NCBI GenBank assembly: GCA_015654675.1
Contig: JAATGM010000049.1
Span: forward strand, 1-64,000
Reading direction: 5' to 3'
DNA from: Planctomycetota bacterium
GTDB lineage: Bacteria; Planctomycetota; Phycisphaerae; UBA1845; UTPLA1
DNA length: 64,000 nucleotides
The translations under genes and the position numbers were made by a program. Shown in pieces: positions 45,338 to 54,525 of the stretch. The notes under the pieces are model-generated. The model did not search any database, had not been told where the DNA came from, and saw nothing but the letters and a program-made list of their open reading frames with translations. Each line of letters opens with the position of its first letter. Positions within the stretch are counted from its first letter, which is position 1.

Positions 45338-46192
45338 ATGATCTTTCGCAACGCCGCCGCGTGTCTCGCAGTCCTTTTTCTCGCCGGCTGCGCCCCCGAC
45401 GCCATCAAAAGCTCCCGTCCCCGCCACGTCATCGTCTGCCCCGGAATCGCCGGAGCCGACCTCTTCTGCCAACGCCTCACCTGGATGCTCGACGGCGACG
45501 TCCCCGGCCAGTCCGCCCAGCTCTGGGACTGGACCAGCGTCAAACCCACCGGCGACCTCTCCACCCTCAGCAACATCTATGACTACACCCGCAACCGCTA
45601 CCGCGCCGACGAACTCGCCCGCCAGATCGTCGAATGGCAACGCGACCACCCCGACGGTCGGCTCTCGCTCATCGGCATGTCCGGCGGCGCCGGAATCTGC
45701 TTCTTCACCGTCCAGCGCCTGCCCAAAGAAGTCATGCTCGATCGCATCGTCCTCGTCTCGGGCGCCGTCTCGCCCTCCTTCGACTTGGCCCCCATCATCG
45801 CCAAAACACGCATCGGACTCTTCAACTACTACAGCGAAAAGGACATCGCCGTCCTTCGCAACGGAACCATAAAGGTCGGAACCATGGATCGGAAAAACGT
45901 CCCCGCCGCCGGATTCTGCGGCTTCGATCCCCCCGCCGACCCTGCCGTCGCCGACCGAATCTGGCAACTGAAATGGATCCCCGCCTACCGCGACCTCGGC
46001 AATGACGGCGGCCACATCGGCGGCCTCGCCGTCCCCTTCGATCGAAAGCTCATCCTCCCGCTCTTCGCCGATCCGCCCGATATCCCGGCCGATTGGAAAA
46101 AAATCCCTCCACGCGCCGCGCCGCCGAAGGCAACCCAGGCCCCCGATTCCAACGTCCACCGCGATTATCACCTCGCCGATCGCGCGCTTTAG
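45338..46192 (+). CDS. Alpha/beta-hydrolase lipoprotein
   Basis: A 284-residue predicted lipoprotein. The lipobox LAGC (C18) closes a short signal peptide. HVIVCPGIAGADL resembles an oxyanion loop, and GMSGGAG (GxSxG) is the nucleophile elbow in SLIGMSGGAGICFF. The late NDGGHIGGL motif can supply the histidine. A lipase or esterase role at the cell envelope is likely. Weak similarity to larger alpha/beta-hydrolase envelope proteins is all I can claim. It starts 113 bases before another lipoprotein on the same strand. Confidence 0.75.
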   Translation: MIFRNAAACLAVLFLAGCAPDAIKSSRPRHVIVCPGIAGADLFCQRLTWMLDGDVPGQSAQLWDWTSVKPTGDLSTLSNIYDYTRNRYRADELARQIVEWQRDHPDGRLSLIGMSGGAGICFFTVQRLPKEVMLDRIVLVSGAVSPSFDLAPIIAKTRIGLFNYYSEKDIAVLRNGTIKVGTMDRKNVPAAGFCGFDPPADPAVADRIWQLKWIPAYRDLGNDGGHIGGLAVPFDRKLILPLFADPPDIPADWKKIPPRAAPPKATQAPDSNVHRDYHLADRAL

Positions 46193-46304
46193 AGACCTGC
46201 CCGGCCTCTCATTCTTCCGCATCTTCAAACCGATAGTCGTTGTGATCGAGCATGTGCGTCGCCACGGGCGCACAGTCGAGTTTCTATCTAATGGAGGAGA
46301 CTAA

Positions 46305-47024
46305 ATGCGCGCACAGAGTCCGTTCCGAATTCGTATCCTCGTTCTCGCTGCATCCGCGGCCGCGGTCGCCGCCGCTGGCTGCGCCACCGTTCCGGCTCTT
46401 ATTCTCGCTCAGCTCGCCGGCGTTTCCGGCGTCGCCGGCGTCGAAGACAAACCATCGCTCGACGGCTCCTGGGAGATTCAGTTCACCGTCAACGACGCCG
46501 GTGCGTGGAACGACCCCGCTTCGCCCGTCGCACAACGCATCCAGTTCTGGGGCAATCCCATGGGCGGCGATCCCAGCAACGGCATGCGAACGTTCGCCAC
46601 GTTCAATGCCAAGAACGTCTTCACCGCAACCTACTCCTATGACCAGGCCAACAACAAGCTCTTCGTCGACACGCCTAACGACAATCCGTTCATGGGCAAA
46701 ATGCTCACAGAGCAGCCCGACGGAACCTTCTCCATCCTGTCGACGCAGTTTCAGGACGGCGATAACAACGGCACCTTCCAGTCCGACATGAGCGCCTCGC
46801 TCGTATTGGGCCCCAACGACTCCGGCGGCTGGAGCGGCCAGATCATCTTCACCCTCACCTTCACGGCCGTCGCGCCCATGTCCGAGGACGTCGGCAACAA
46901 TCTCCCGGCCATCAACACGGGCGACACAGCCACCTTCTCAGTCCACTGGGATCTCTCCCTCAGCCCATCTGATCCGCCCGTCACCTTGTTCCCGAACGCC
47001 GAATGGACCATCTCCGGCCACTAA
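46305..47024 (+). CDS. Lipoprotein of unknown function
   Basis: A 239-residue protein; the ATG at 46305 follows GGAGGAGAC. The signal sequence ends in AAGC (C26), a passable lipobox. The mature protein is beta-rich with a lipocalin-like rhythm (LDGSWEIQFTVND, GTFSILSTQFQDGDNNGTF, SGQIIFTLTF), suggesting a small barrel or sandwich. The start of the mature region, VPALILAQLAGVSGVAGV, is hydrophobic and may be a second membrane-associated segment. No family is recognised. It follows the hydrolase lipoprotein by 112 bases. Confidence 0.7.
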   Translation: MRAQSPFRIRILVLAASAAAVAAAGCATVPALILAQLAGVSGVAGVEDKPSLDGSWEIQFTVNDAGAWNDPASPVAQRIQFWGNPMGGDPSNGMRTFATFNAKNVFTATYSYDQANNKLFVDTPNDNPFMGKMLTEQPDGTFSILSTQFQDGDNNGTFQSDMSASLVLGPNDSGGWSGQIIFTLTFTAVAPMSEDVGNNLPAINTGDTATFSVHWDLSLSPSDPPVTLFPNAEWTISGH

Positions 47025-47153
47025 TGCCCGAGCGTCCGTCGCGACCGCTGCGATGACGGACGCTTCCCGCCGATATACCCGCTGCGGAACGGCGCGCAGA
47101 ACCGACCACCGTCGGCAGATTCTGCGCGTCGTTCCGCGATTGCGGAGTGCGCC

Positions 47154-48194
47154 ATGCGGGTACTCGTCACTGGCAGCAGCGGCCTGATCGGTTCCGAAGC
47201 CGTCCTCCACTACGACGCCGCCGGCGCGCACGTCGACGGCATCGACAACAACCAGCGCCGCAAATTCTTCGGCGAGGCCGGCGACACCACCTGGAACCTC
47301 GAACGCCTGAAAAGCCAGACCCATCGCTTCACCCACCACGCCATCGACATCCGCGACCGTCGCGCAATCGACTACCTCTTCAAGGCCTCGCGCTTTGACC
47401 TCATCATCCACTGCGCCGCCCAGCCCTCCCACGACCTCGCCGCCAAGTGCCCGTTCGACGACTTCGACACCAACGCCGGCGGCACGCTCAACCTCCTTGA
47501 AGCCACTCGCCGCAGTTGCGCCGACGCCGTCTTCATCTTCATGAGCACCAACAAAGTCTACGGCGACGCCCCCAACCGGCTCGAACTCATCGAAACCGAA
47601 TCCCGCTACGACTACGCCGACCCGCAATGGTACGACGGCATCCCCGAATCCTTCGGCATCGACCAGTCGCTTCACTCGCTCTTCGGCGCATCAAAAGCCG
47701 CCGCCGACCTCATGGTCCAGGAGTACGGCCGCTACTTCGGCCTCCGCACGGCCTGCTTCCGCGGCGGCTGCCTCACCGGCCCGAACCACAGCGGCGTCGA
47801 GCTTCACGGCTTCCTCTCCTATCTCGTGAAGGTCGCGACCACCGAGCGCCCCTACACCATCTTTGGTTACAAAGGCAAACAGGTCCGCGACCAGATCCAC
47901 TCCGCCGACGTCGTCGCCGCCTTCGATGCGTTCTACGAAAACCCCCGCAGCGGCGAGGTCTACAACCTCGGCGGTGGACGAGACAACAGCATCAGCGTCC
48001 TCGAAGCCATCGAAATGGTCGAAGACCTCACCAACCGCAAACTCGAAGTCACCTACAAAGACGATGCCCGCCGCGGCGACCACATTTGCTACATCAGTGA
48101 CCTGACCAAGCTCCGCCAACACTTCCCCAGATGGCGAATCACCCGCTCCATCCCCCAAATCCTCGAAGAAATGACCCAACCCGTCTGCGTCTAG
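47154..48194 (+). CDS. Extended SDR nucleotide-sugar epimerase (CDP-paratose 2-epimerase-like)
   Basis: A 346-residue NAD-dependent enzyme of the extended SDR class. GSSGLIGS (residues 7-14) is the dinucleotide motif. [37 protein letters not shown] and [13 protein letters not shown] follow the pattern of CDP-paratose/tyvelose epimerases, suggesting a role in deoxyhexose synthesis for surface glycans. The usual catalytic Tyr of YxxxK is Phe here (LFGASK), with the Lys kept. Convergent terminator hairpin arms follow at 48235. No other sugar-nucleotide gene is next to it; the glycosyltransferase at 52495 is the nearest possible partner. Confidence 0.85.
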   Translation: MRVLVTGSSGLIGSEAVLHYDAAGAHVDGIDNNQRRKFFGEAGDTTWNLERLKSQTHRFTHHAIDIRDRRAIDYLFKASRFDLIIHCAAQPSHDLAAKCPFDDFDTNAGGTLNLLEATRRSCADAVFIFMSTNKVYGDAPNRLELIETESRYDYADPQWYDGIPESFGIDQSLHSLFGASKAAADLMVQEYGRYFGLRTACFRGGCLTGPNHSGVELHGFLSYLVKVATTERPYTIFGYKGKQVRDQIHSADVVAAFDAFYENPRSGEVYNLGGGRDNSISVLEAIEMVEDLTNRKLEVTYKDDARRGDHICYISDLTKLRQHFPRWRITRSIPQILEEMTQPVCV

Positions 48195-48234
48195 TTCGCG
48201 GCGAGCGAAAGCGTTCAAACAGTAATTGTAATTA

Positions 48235-48265
48235 GGGGGCGGAACGAACCACTCGCTCCGCCCCC
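48235..48265. terminator. Hairpin between convergent genes
   Basis: GGGGGCGGA (48235-48243) pairs with TCCGCCCCC (48257-48265) around 13 bases. It lies between the stops of the epimerase (plus) and the TIGR03067-type gene (minus). No T-run is seen. Confidence 0.5.
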
Positions 48266-48270
48266 GCAGA

Positions 48271-49335
48271 TCACTTACTCAATCGCCACTGACTCAACGT
48301 CCGCCCGCTACCGGCCGGACACTCAAAATCCCCCGGCCGCGCCTGCCCCGGAGCAGCCATGCAGAAACAGGCCGACGCGCCCTGCCACCGCATGATCCCC
48401 TGCTGCATCGCCCCCTTCGCCGCCCCGCCAACGTTGTAATAATCGATCTGCACCGGCTGCGTCCGCTCATCAACGCGAACCAGCGCATGAATCATCACCT
48501 GCCCGCCGAACGTGATCTTGATCTCATTCCCCTTCGCCGAGCGACGCCCGCCCGAAAGCATCATCTTCGGCAACTCCTGGCCGTCGCGGACCACCTTCTC
48601 CGCCACCCACTCGCCCTGCAATCGACTAAGCGTCGCCGAGGCCACGTATTCGAACCCGCTCCCGTCATGCTTTGCCGCTGCCGTCTGTGCCGGCGGCGGC
48701 GTACCGCCAGTCACCTCTGCCGGCCGCGCACTGGACGCCCGCCGAAGCGTCTCGAGCGCATGCCCGCTTCCCGCCGCGGTGCGAAAAGCCGTCGGCCGCG
48801 GCTTGCCATTCACATCGAGACATATCTCAAGCCGATCGCCCGCAATTCGAAAGATCCCATGGTTCGTATTCCCCGCCTCCGGACCGGCCACGAACTCGAT
48901 ATCGATGCCATGCGGCTCCGCCTCAACATCAATATTGAAGACGCCTTCGTAATTCGCCTCGGGCGACTCCATGCGAAACCGATCGCCATCGATCAGCAGT
49001 CGCGAAGCCGAGAGCGAATCGGGCGGCATCGTCCCGCCATCGATCTCCAGCGCCGCAAACTCCCACGTGCCCTCCAGCGCCCGAAGCTGCTCGACGTGCC
49101 GCGCCAGTTGCGGCCAGCTCGCAAATCCGGTCTGCCGTGCCACGGCCGACTGCGCATCCGCGAGCCGGAATCGCGCACCACGAATCTCCGCCGCGCTCAG
49201 CTTCCGCGCCTCGGGCAGATGCTCCACGATCGTCGCGATGGCCCGCGAGTCACCCGCTTCCAGCGCAGCCAGCATCGCCTTCGCTTGGCGTCGAAGGTGA
49301 TCCAGATTGGGACGTGAGTGAAGTTGTTTATCCAC
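48271..49335 (-). CDS. Planctomycete TIGR03067-type two-domain lipocalin-like protein
   Basis: A 354-residue cytoplasmic protein. The first ~80 residues are helical with RQAKAMLAALEAG, RFRLADAQSAVAR and GFASWPQL, a motif block common before such domains. Residues ~95-205 form the first TIGR03067-like domain (LEGTWEFAALEIDGG, LLIDGDRFRMES, GDRLEICLDVNG) and ~225-354 a second, diverged copy (LQGEWVAEKVVRDGQELP). The start is probably GTG at 49335 (VDKQLHSRPN), as homologues begin DKQL and TGGAGA lies just upstream; an ATG at 49380 is the alternative. The family is expanded in planctomycetes but lacks an assigned function. Confidence 0.75.
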   Translation of the reverse strand: MDKQLHSRPNLDHLRRQAKAMLAALEAGDSRAIATIVEHLPEARKLSAAEIRGARFRLADAQSAVARQTGFASWPQLARHVEQLRALEGTWEFAALEIDGGTMPPDSLSASRLLIDGDRFRMESPEANYEGVFNIDVEAEPHGIDIEFVAGPEAGNTNHGIFRIAGDRLEICLDVNGKPRPTAFRTAAGSGHALETLRRASSARPAEVTGGTPPPAQTAAAKHDGSGFEYVASATLSRLQGEWVAEKVVRDGQELPKMMLSGGRRSAKGNEIKITFGGQVMIHALVRVDERTQPVQIDYYNVGGAAKGAMQQGIMRWQGASACFCMAAPGQARPGDFECPAGSGRTLSQWRLSK

Positions 49336-49648
49336 GATTGTTCTCCATGCATCTCGCCCGGATCCGCAAACAGGCGGCACGAAGAACGTGCGAATTCTTG
49401 AAATGTTTGAATCGGTGAAGTTGGGTTAAACCCTTCCCGCGGATCCGGCGGCTTCCTTCAAGCCAAGGTCCATCGTATCAAATCCCCGTCGAAAGATGCA
49501 ATCACCCTCGCACACACGCCCAGGCCATTCGAATTAGGGAAAACCCTCGTGAGCAATGGACCGGAGGCCTTCCAAAAATCATCGCGTTCCGTTAGCATTC
49601 CCGCAGATCAGTCACCTCGCCACAACCCAGAACTAGGGAGGGAGAAGA
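49336..49648. other. Intergenic region, no gene seen
   Basis: A 313-base gap between divergent genes. No coding or RNA feature is supported. GTTAGCATTC (49586-49595) resembles the sequence before the other PEP-CTERM gene at 18414 (ATTAGCATTC) and may be part of a promoter; AGGGAGGG is the ribosome site for 49649. Confidence 0.4.
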
Positions 49649-50407
49649 ATGAATATCCGACGAATCACAACCATCATCGTTTTCGCTGCGGGCCTTTTCG
49701 CCACACAGGCCAACGCCGGGCCCATCTCGCCGTTCCCCGGAGCCGGTGTCGACGGACTCTCGTCACAATTCGATTTCACCATCGAATTCATCGCCAATCC
49801 GTTCGGAATCCCGGTCACCCCGCCGACCCTCATAACGTCCACCGGAACGACCACCTACACACGCAGTAACCCCTACCTGCCGGCCGCCCAGACGCAATAC
49901 CGCATCGACACCGACGTCAACTTCTTCCACACCGGCACCGCCTTTGGCGGCTTCACCCTCACCGATCCGACCGTCCCCACCGTCCCAGGCAACGGCGGAC
50001 AGCTCCGCGAAATCGCCGCCAGCGCGGCCCCCGGCCACTTCCCGGCCGACAGCTTGATGGAGCATCACCTCGAAATGCACATCAACTCACTGCCCGGCGT
50101 CACCATCTTCTCGGAAGAAGCCCTCTTCATGCCGAGCACCGCGCAGGTAACAACCCTGCCCTACGCCGTCGGCACGCGCCACACCGCCACCGGCTGGATC
50201 GATGAAGACGTCACGAACTATCAGTTCGAAGACATCATGTTCCTCAACGCGTTCCCAATGCCCGTCACCGTCCCGGACCCCACTGGCAGCGGCGCATTCA
50301 TCCTCGTCGGCTACATCACCACCGCCACCCACGTCATCACCCCCGAGCCGGCAACCGCAATGCTGATCCTCGCCGGCATCGGCATGCTCCGCCGCAAAAC
50401 CCGGTAG
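49649..50407 (+). CDS. PEP-CTERM sorted exported protein
   Basis: A 252-residue exported protein. The ATG follows AGGGAGGGAG. The signal peptide is residues 1-23 (ending ANA-G). The body is beta-rich with no known domain (SSQFDFTIEFIANP, HHLEMHINSLPG, GWIDEDVTNYQF). The C-terminal sorting module is TPEPATAMLILAGIGMLRRKTR-like: Pro-Glu-Pro, a short hydrophobic span, then basic residues. It is the third PEP-CTERM protein in the window and the only one followed by an obvious strong terminator (50435-50493). Confidence 0.83.
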   Translation: MNIRRITTIIVFAAGLFATQANAGPISPFPGAGVDGLSSQFDFTIEFIANPFGIPVTPPTLITSTGTTTYTRSNPYLPAAQTQYRIDTDVNFFHTGTAFGGFTLTDPTVPTVPGNGGQLREIAASAAPGHFPADSLMEHHLEMHINSLPGVTIFSEEALFMPSTAQVTTLPYAVGTRHTATGWIDEDVTNYQFEDIMFLNAFPMPVTVPDPTGSGAFILVGYITTATHVITPEPATAMLILAGIGMLRRKTR

Positions 50408-50434
50408 CCCGTCCGGCCCCTTAGTAAGCCCTTA

Positions 50435-50493
50435 ACTCAACCCGCGAAGTGAGAGGTTAGATGAACCACTCACTTCGCGGGTTGAGTCTTTTT
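50435..50493 (+). terminator. Strong rho-independent terminator
   Basis: ACTCAACCCGCGAAGTGAG (50435-50453) pairs perfectly over 19 bp with 50469-50487 around a 15-base loop, followed by CTTTTT. It ends the PEP-CTERM gene. Confidence 0.9.
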
Positions 50494-50631
50494 GCGCGCC
50501 TTGCCCCTGAACTTCCACGTCCCAACGCACCGAAAATTGGCTCGAACTTCGCCTAAGTAGGTGATAACTTATTATCGAAATGTGGCCCCCCAGCCAGGGG
50601 CCGATACGCCAACGCACACTGAGTTCAATTC

Positions 50632-51444
50632 ATGAGCGAGTTGCCGACCGAAAAACCCGAAACGCCTCTGAGCTTCGATCGCGCCGAGTACAGCGACACC
50701 GCCGCGACGACCGACGGTGTGCGTTGCGCGCAGTGTTCCACACCCCTCAACGACAACTACTTCACCGTCGGGCGGCTCGTGGTCTGTCAGACCTGCTCCG
50801 CGCTGATCGCCGCCGCCCTGCGCGGCGGGTCGCCGGCAAAACGCACGATTGTGGCGCTGGTGGCGGGCATCGCGGCGAGTCTGGTCGGGGCGGGAATTTA
50901 CTACGCCGTGGCCGCCATCACCGGCTACGAACTGGGACTCATCGCGATCGTCGTCGGCCTGCTCGTCGGCGCGGCCGTCCGCTGGGGATGCGAACGGCGC
51001 GGCGGCTGGTTCTATCAGACTATGGCAATCCTTCTCACCTATTTCTCAATCGCGCTCTCTGATTCGATCTTCGCCGTGCAATACATCATGAAACACGAAT
51101 CCAACACGGCCGCCAACAAACGCGCCGCCGAATTGGAAGGAAAGACGACTTCCAAACCAGATGCACTGCACGCCGACGGCGAAGGCGACTCCGAAGAAGC
51201 CGACACGGACCACGAACCCGCGACCCTCCGTGGCACGCACGGCATTGTCCGCGTCGTCATTGCGTTCGGCATGACGTTCTTCTGGATGCTGGCGCTGCCG
51301 GTCATCGTCGGCATGGGTTCACCCATTTCATTTCTGATCTTGGCAATCGCACTGTGGGAGGCATGGAAACTCAACAAGCGATTGATGATCGCAATCGCCG
51401 GCCCGTTCGCCATCAGCCACGCCCCGCCGTCGTCACCCGCATGA
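50632..51444 (+). CDS. Multi-pass membrane protein with N-terminal zinc ribbon
   Basis: A 270-residue membrane protein. Residues ~32-56 hold a zinc ribbon (CAQCSTPL...VCQTCSALI). Hydrophobic helices follow at about 68-85, 90-115, 128-148, 205-228 and 230-245; between them is a charged, acidic segment (residues ~155-200) with EGDSEEADTDHE. Its stop overlaps the start of the zinc-ribbon site-2 protease by four bases (ATGA), so the two are translationally coupled and probably function together. No known family is recognised. Confidence 0.75.
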   Translation: MSELPTEKPETPLSFDRAEYSDTAATTDGVRCAQCSTPLNDNYFTVGRLVVCQTCSALIAAALRGGSPAKRTIVALVAGIAASLVGAGIYYAVAAITGYELGLIAIVVGLLVGAAVRWGCERRGGWFYQTMAILLTYFSIALSDSIFAVQYIMKHESNTAANKRAAELEGKTTSKPDALHADGEGDSEEADTDHEPATLRGTHGIVRVVIAFGMTFFWMLALPVIVGMGSPISFLILAIALWEAWKLNKRLMIAIAGPFAISHAPPSSPA

Positions 51445-52457
51445 ACGACCTCCCCGCGACAGCCACCTGCCCCGAGTGCGGAACGCAGTTGGGCCCCGCC
51501 ATGCTCAACTGCCCGACGTGCAAGCGCCTCCGCCATTCAGACGAATTGAAACAACTCGCGCAGAGTGCTGAGCAGTCGGAGGCCGCCGGCGACCTCTCCC
51601 TCGCCCTTGGCGCGTGGCGCCGCGCCCTGGAGCTCTTGCCTCCCGGAACGAAACAGGGCGAAGTCATCTCCGCGAAAATCGGCGTGCTCAGTCTGCGCGT
51701 GGAGCGCGATCCATCCGCCGCCCCCAAACAGATCGTCGACGGCGCAACAAAGCCGCGCAAGGGTGGACTTGCCTGGCTCCTCGCCACGGCGGCGCTGCTG
51801 CTCTCCAAAGCAAAAACACTCCTCCTCGGTCTGACCAAGGGCAGCACGTTCTTCTCGATGTTGTTGTCGATGGGAGTCTACTGGGCGGCGTTCGGTTGGC
51901 GGTTTGCCGCCGGCCTGATCGTGTCCATATACATCCACGAAATGGGCCACGTCGCAGCGCTCGCCCGCTACGGAATTCGAGCATCAGCCCCGATGTTCAT
52001 TCCCGGCCTGGGCGCCGTCGTACGCATGAAGCAATATCCACACTCGCCGCGCGAAGACGCGCGCGTCGGACTGGCGGGCCCGTTGTGGGGCATGGCCGCG
52101 GCCATCGGATTCTGGAGCATCTCGCTGGCGACCGGCTGGCAAAGCTGGGCCGCGATCGCAAAAGTCGGGGCCTGGGTAAATCTCTTCAATCTCATGCCCG
52201 TGTGGCAGTTGGATGGCGCACGCGGACTTCGCGCGCTGACGCGTATTGAACGAATCGTGCTCATATTCGCCCTCGCCGTCGCCTGGGTACTGACACACGA
52301 GGGTCTTCTGATTCTCCTTCTGCTGGTCGCCGCCTGGCGCGCCCTGGCCGAAAAGGGCGCCGAAAAGCCCGACGTCGGAATTCTGGCGACATTCATTGTG
52401 CTTCTGGCGATTCTGTGCCCGCTGACGCAACTCAAAGTGCGCGGCCTCGCGCAATGA
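51441..52457 (+). CDS. Site-2 protease family (M50) membrane protein with N-terminal zinc ribbon
   Basis: A 338-residue intramembrane metalloprotease. The N-terminus is a zinc ribbon (CPECGTQLGPAMLNCPTCKRL) followed by a short helical TPR-like stretch (AAGDLSLALGAWRRALELLP). The active site is HEMGH (residues 166-170) in a membrane helix; the third zinc ligand is D258 in NLMPVWQLDGARG. Six or so helices complete the core. I chose the ATG at 51441, overlapping the upstream stop; the frame is open to 51354 but that part duplicates the neighbour's coding region. Partners of such proteases are usually membrane-bound anti-sigma factors; the coupled upstream protein is a candidate substrate or cofactor. 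Confidence 0.83.
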   Translation: MNDLPATATCPECGTQLGPAMLNCPTCKRLRHSDELKQLAQSAEQSEAAGDLSLALGAWRRALELLPPGTKQGEVISAKIGVLSLRVERDPSAAPKQIVDGATKPRKGGLAWLLATAALLLSKAKTLLLGLTKGSTFFSMLLSMGVYWAAFGWRFAAGLIVSIYIHEMGHVAALARYGIRASAPMFIPGLGAVVRMKQYPHSPREDARVGLAGPLWGMAAAIGFWSISLATGWQSWAAIAKVGAWVNLFNLMPVWQLDGARGLRALTRIERIVLIFALAVAWVLTHEGLLILLLLVAAWRALAEKGAEKPDVGILATFIVLLAILCPLTQLKVRGLAQ

Positions 52458-52494
52458 CGCCCCCGCCCGGCTACACTACCCGCGCGATCCACGG

Positions 52495-53910
52495 ATGGAG
52501 TTGCCCTTGCGCGTCCTCTGCCTCACCAACCCCGGAACAAACTCCCGCGGCCTCCTCCTCGACCTCGCCGCCGGATTCGAAGAACTCGGCCATCAGCTCT
52601 TCTATCTCGACCTCGCCGCCACCTGGCACCTCAAACAAATCTTCGCGGCCCAGGCCGACGCCGTCACCGGCGCGTTCGGCCACCTCGTCAAAGAGTTCAT
52701 CGACCGCAACCACATCGACTTCTCGTTCGCCATGTGGTCGAACGCCACACTCTCGCTCCCGCTCGCCCAGCACCCCCACGGCCGCCTCTCCACCTTCTTC
52801 GACGCCATCCAACACCCGCACCTCCACTACTGGTGGGACGCCCCGCACTGGTTTAATAACGGTGCAATCCTCCCGCTCCTGAACACCGGCCTCTTCTCCG
52901 GTCCGCTCCAGCTCCACGCGATCAACAATCCGCACACCGCCGCTGAAATGCAGAACCTCATGGGCTTCGCCAATGTCATCGCCGCCCCCAACGCCGCGAA
53001 TCCGAAGCTCTTTCGCCCCCACCCCGAAATCAAACCCGAGTACGACCTCATCTTCCTCTCCGGCGGCGGAGACGAACCACCCACACCCGTCATGCTCGAG
53101 GAACTGGCGAAAGAAACCCCCGACATCGAGCGCATCCGCCGCGACGTCGCTGCGCGCCTCGCCCCGCGCCTCGACGCCATTGCCGGCAACTTCCCCGACC
53201 CGCTCCGCCCGCAGCTCCGCCGATTCCTTGATGCCATGCTCGAGCAGCGCCTCGCCGATCGCCACGCCCCCGCCCTCACCCATCTGCAGCGCGCCGCGCA
53301 TGCCCATCGCGACCTCGCCAACGCCGCCCTCGAACTCACGAAAAACCCCATCCGCTTTATCGAAGCCACCGCCGCCATCCGCTCCATCGAAACCTGGGAG
53401 CGCCCCTTCCTCGTCGCCTTCCTCTCGCGCTTTTTCAAATGCCTCCGCCTCGGCCAGCAGTCCTACGACGCGTGGGGCATCCGCGGCGATATCGCGGCCT
53501 TCGTGCCCTACGAGCGCCAATCCGAGGCCTATGCCCGCGCCCGCTTCGCGCTAAACGTCATGCGCTGGCAGGACGACTGCAGTCTCAACTCAAAAATCTT
53601 CGAAATCACCGCCGCCCGCACCGGCTGCCTCCAGGCCTGGCGCGCCGGTGTCGAAGAATTGTTCGAACCCGAAATAGAAATCGCGACCTTCAAAACCCCC
53701 GCCGAAGCCCGCGACAAACTATCCGACCTGCTCGCCAACCCGGCCCGCAGCGAAGCCCTGGTAGAAGCCGGCCACCAGCGCACCCTCCGCGACCACACCT
53801 GGAAAAACCGCGCCGCCCTCTACGCCGCCGCGGTGAAAACAATTCGAGAACCGCAGCACCCCCGACCCGCCCCAGTAGAAAAATCCCCCACACAATCTAT
53901 CCCGGCCTAG
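52495..53910 (+). CDS. CgeB-like glycosyltransferase
   Basis: A 471-residue cytoplasmic GT-B-type protein. The N-terminal Rossmann-like half starts RVLCLTNPG and contains GFEELGHQLFYLDL. The C-terminal ~110 residues are the conserved Glyco_trans_1_2/CgeB domain: ARARFALNVMRWQDD, SKIFEITAARTGCL, then FKTPAEARDKLSDLL and HTWKNRA. The insertion between them is Ala/Arg-rich and helical. The donor and acceptor are unknown; spore-coat or O-antigen glycosylation is typical of relatives. An ATG (52495) and an in-frame TTG (52507, six bases after GGAG) are both possible starts. It lies 37 bases after the protease gene. Confidence 0.78.
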   Translation: MELPLRVLCLTNPGTNSRGLLLDLAAGFEELGHQLFYLDLAATWHLKQIFAAQADAVTGAFGHLVKEFIDRNHIDFSFAMWSNATLSLPLAQHPHGRLSTFFDAIQHPHLHYWWDAPHWFNNGAILPLLNTGLFSGPLQLHAINNPHTAAEMQNLMGFANVIAAPNAANPKLFRPHPEIKPEYDLIFLSGGGDEPPTPVMLEELAKETPDIERIRRDVAARLAPRLDAIAGNFPDPLRPQLRRFLDAMLEQRLADRHAPALTHLQRAAHAHRDLANAALELTKNPIRFIEATAAIRSIETWERPFLVAFLSRFFKCLRLGQQSYDAWGIRGDIAAFVPYERQSEAYARARFALNVMRWQDDCSLNSKIFEITAARTGCLQAWRAGVEELFEPEIEIATFKTPAEARDKLSDLLANPARSEALVEAGHQRTLRDHTWKNRAALYAAAVKTIREPQHPRPAPVEKSPTQSIPA

Positions 53911-53919
53911 CGTCCGCCT

Positions 53920-54525
53920 CTACTGCTCCCGCGGCGTCAATATCGGCTCCTCCCCCGGAACAAACTTGTCCATGTCCGGCGAACTCGTCGACTGCGTCGG
54001 CAGCGACGAAAATCCCGCCGACAGTGTGTCGATGATCGGCCCCGCCGCCACCACCCACTTCCCCTCGCGCCGCTCGACAAACATGTTTCGCTCCATCAGC
54101 GAAACCAGCTTGATATCCTCGCCAATCGCATCCGCCGGCACCGGCCGCACCACCTTCGACCCCCCCGGCGGGCTGATCGTGACCAGCTCCCCCGCCTGAA
54201 ACTCGTGCACCTTTCCCTCCATGCAATCCTTCATCGCCGCCTGCCGCGAAGCCGGATCGACCCACGGCGAAACCGCGAACAAAACCCGATACCGCCTATC
54301 CGGATCAATCGCCGCTTTCATCAACGAGTCATTCCCGCTGATCCACGCATACATAAACCGCCGCGCCGCCCCTTCCGGCGTATTTGCAAACTCCGGCCCC
54401 GCCGGCCGCGTCGTCGCAACCACCGGCGCGCTCGGAGCATCCGGGATCGCCGGCTTCGCCTCCTCCCGCCGACAACCGCAAACCGCCGCCACCACCAACA
54501 CAGCCGCCATCCATCGCATCAACAC
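53920..54525 (-). CDS. Lipoprotein of unknown function
   Basis: A 201-residue predicted lipoprotein; the signal ends VCGC (C18). The mature part begins with an Ala/Pro-rich linker, then a domain with TPEGAARRFMYAWISGNDSLM, GELVTISPPGG and GKWVVAAGPIID. This pattern resembles the small alpha+beta (NTF2/DUF4878-like) domains that follow 'A..F..A...GD...'. Its start overlaps the stop of the M24 peptidase gene by seven bases, so the two are one operon. No enzymatic motif is visible. Confidence 0.7.
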   Translation of the reverse strand: MLMRWMAAVLVVAAVCGCRREEAKPAIPDAPSAPVVATTRPAGPEFANTPEGAARRFMYAWISGNDSLMKAAIDPDRRYRVLFAVSPWVDPASRQAAMKDCMEGKVHEFQAGELVTISPPGGSKVVRPVPADAIGEDIKLVSLMERNMFVERREGKWVVAAGPIIDTLSAGFSSLPTQSTSSPDMDKFVPGEEPILTPREQ

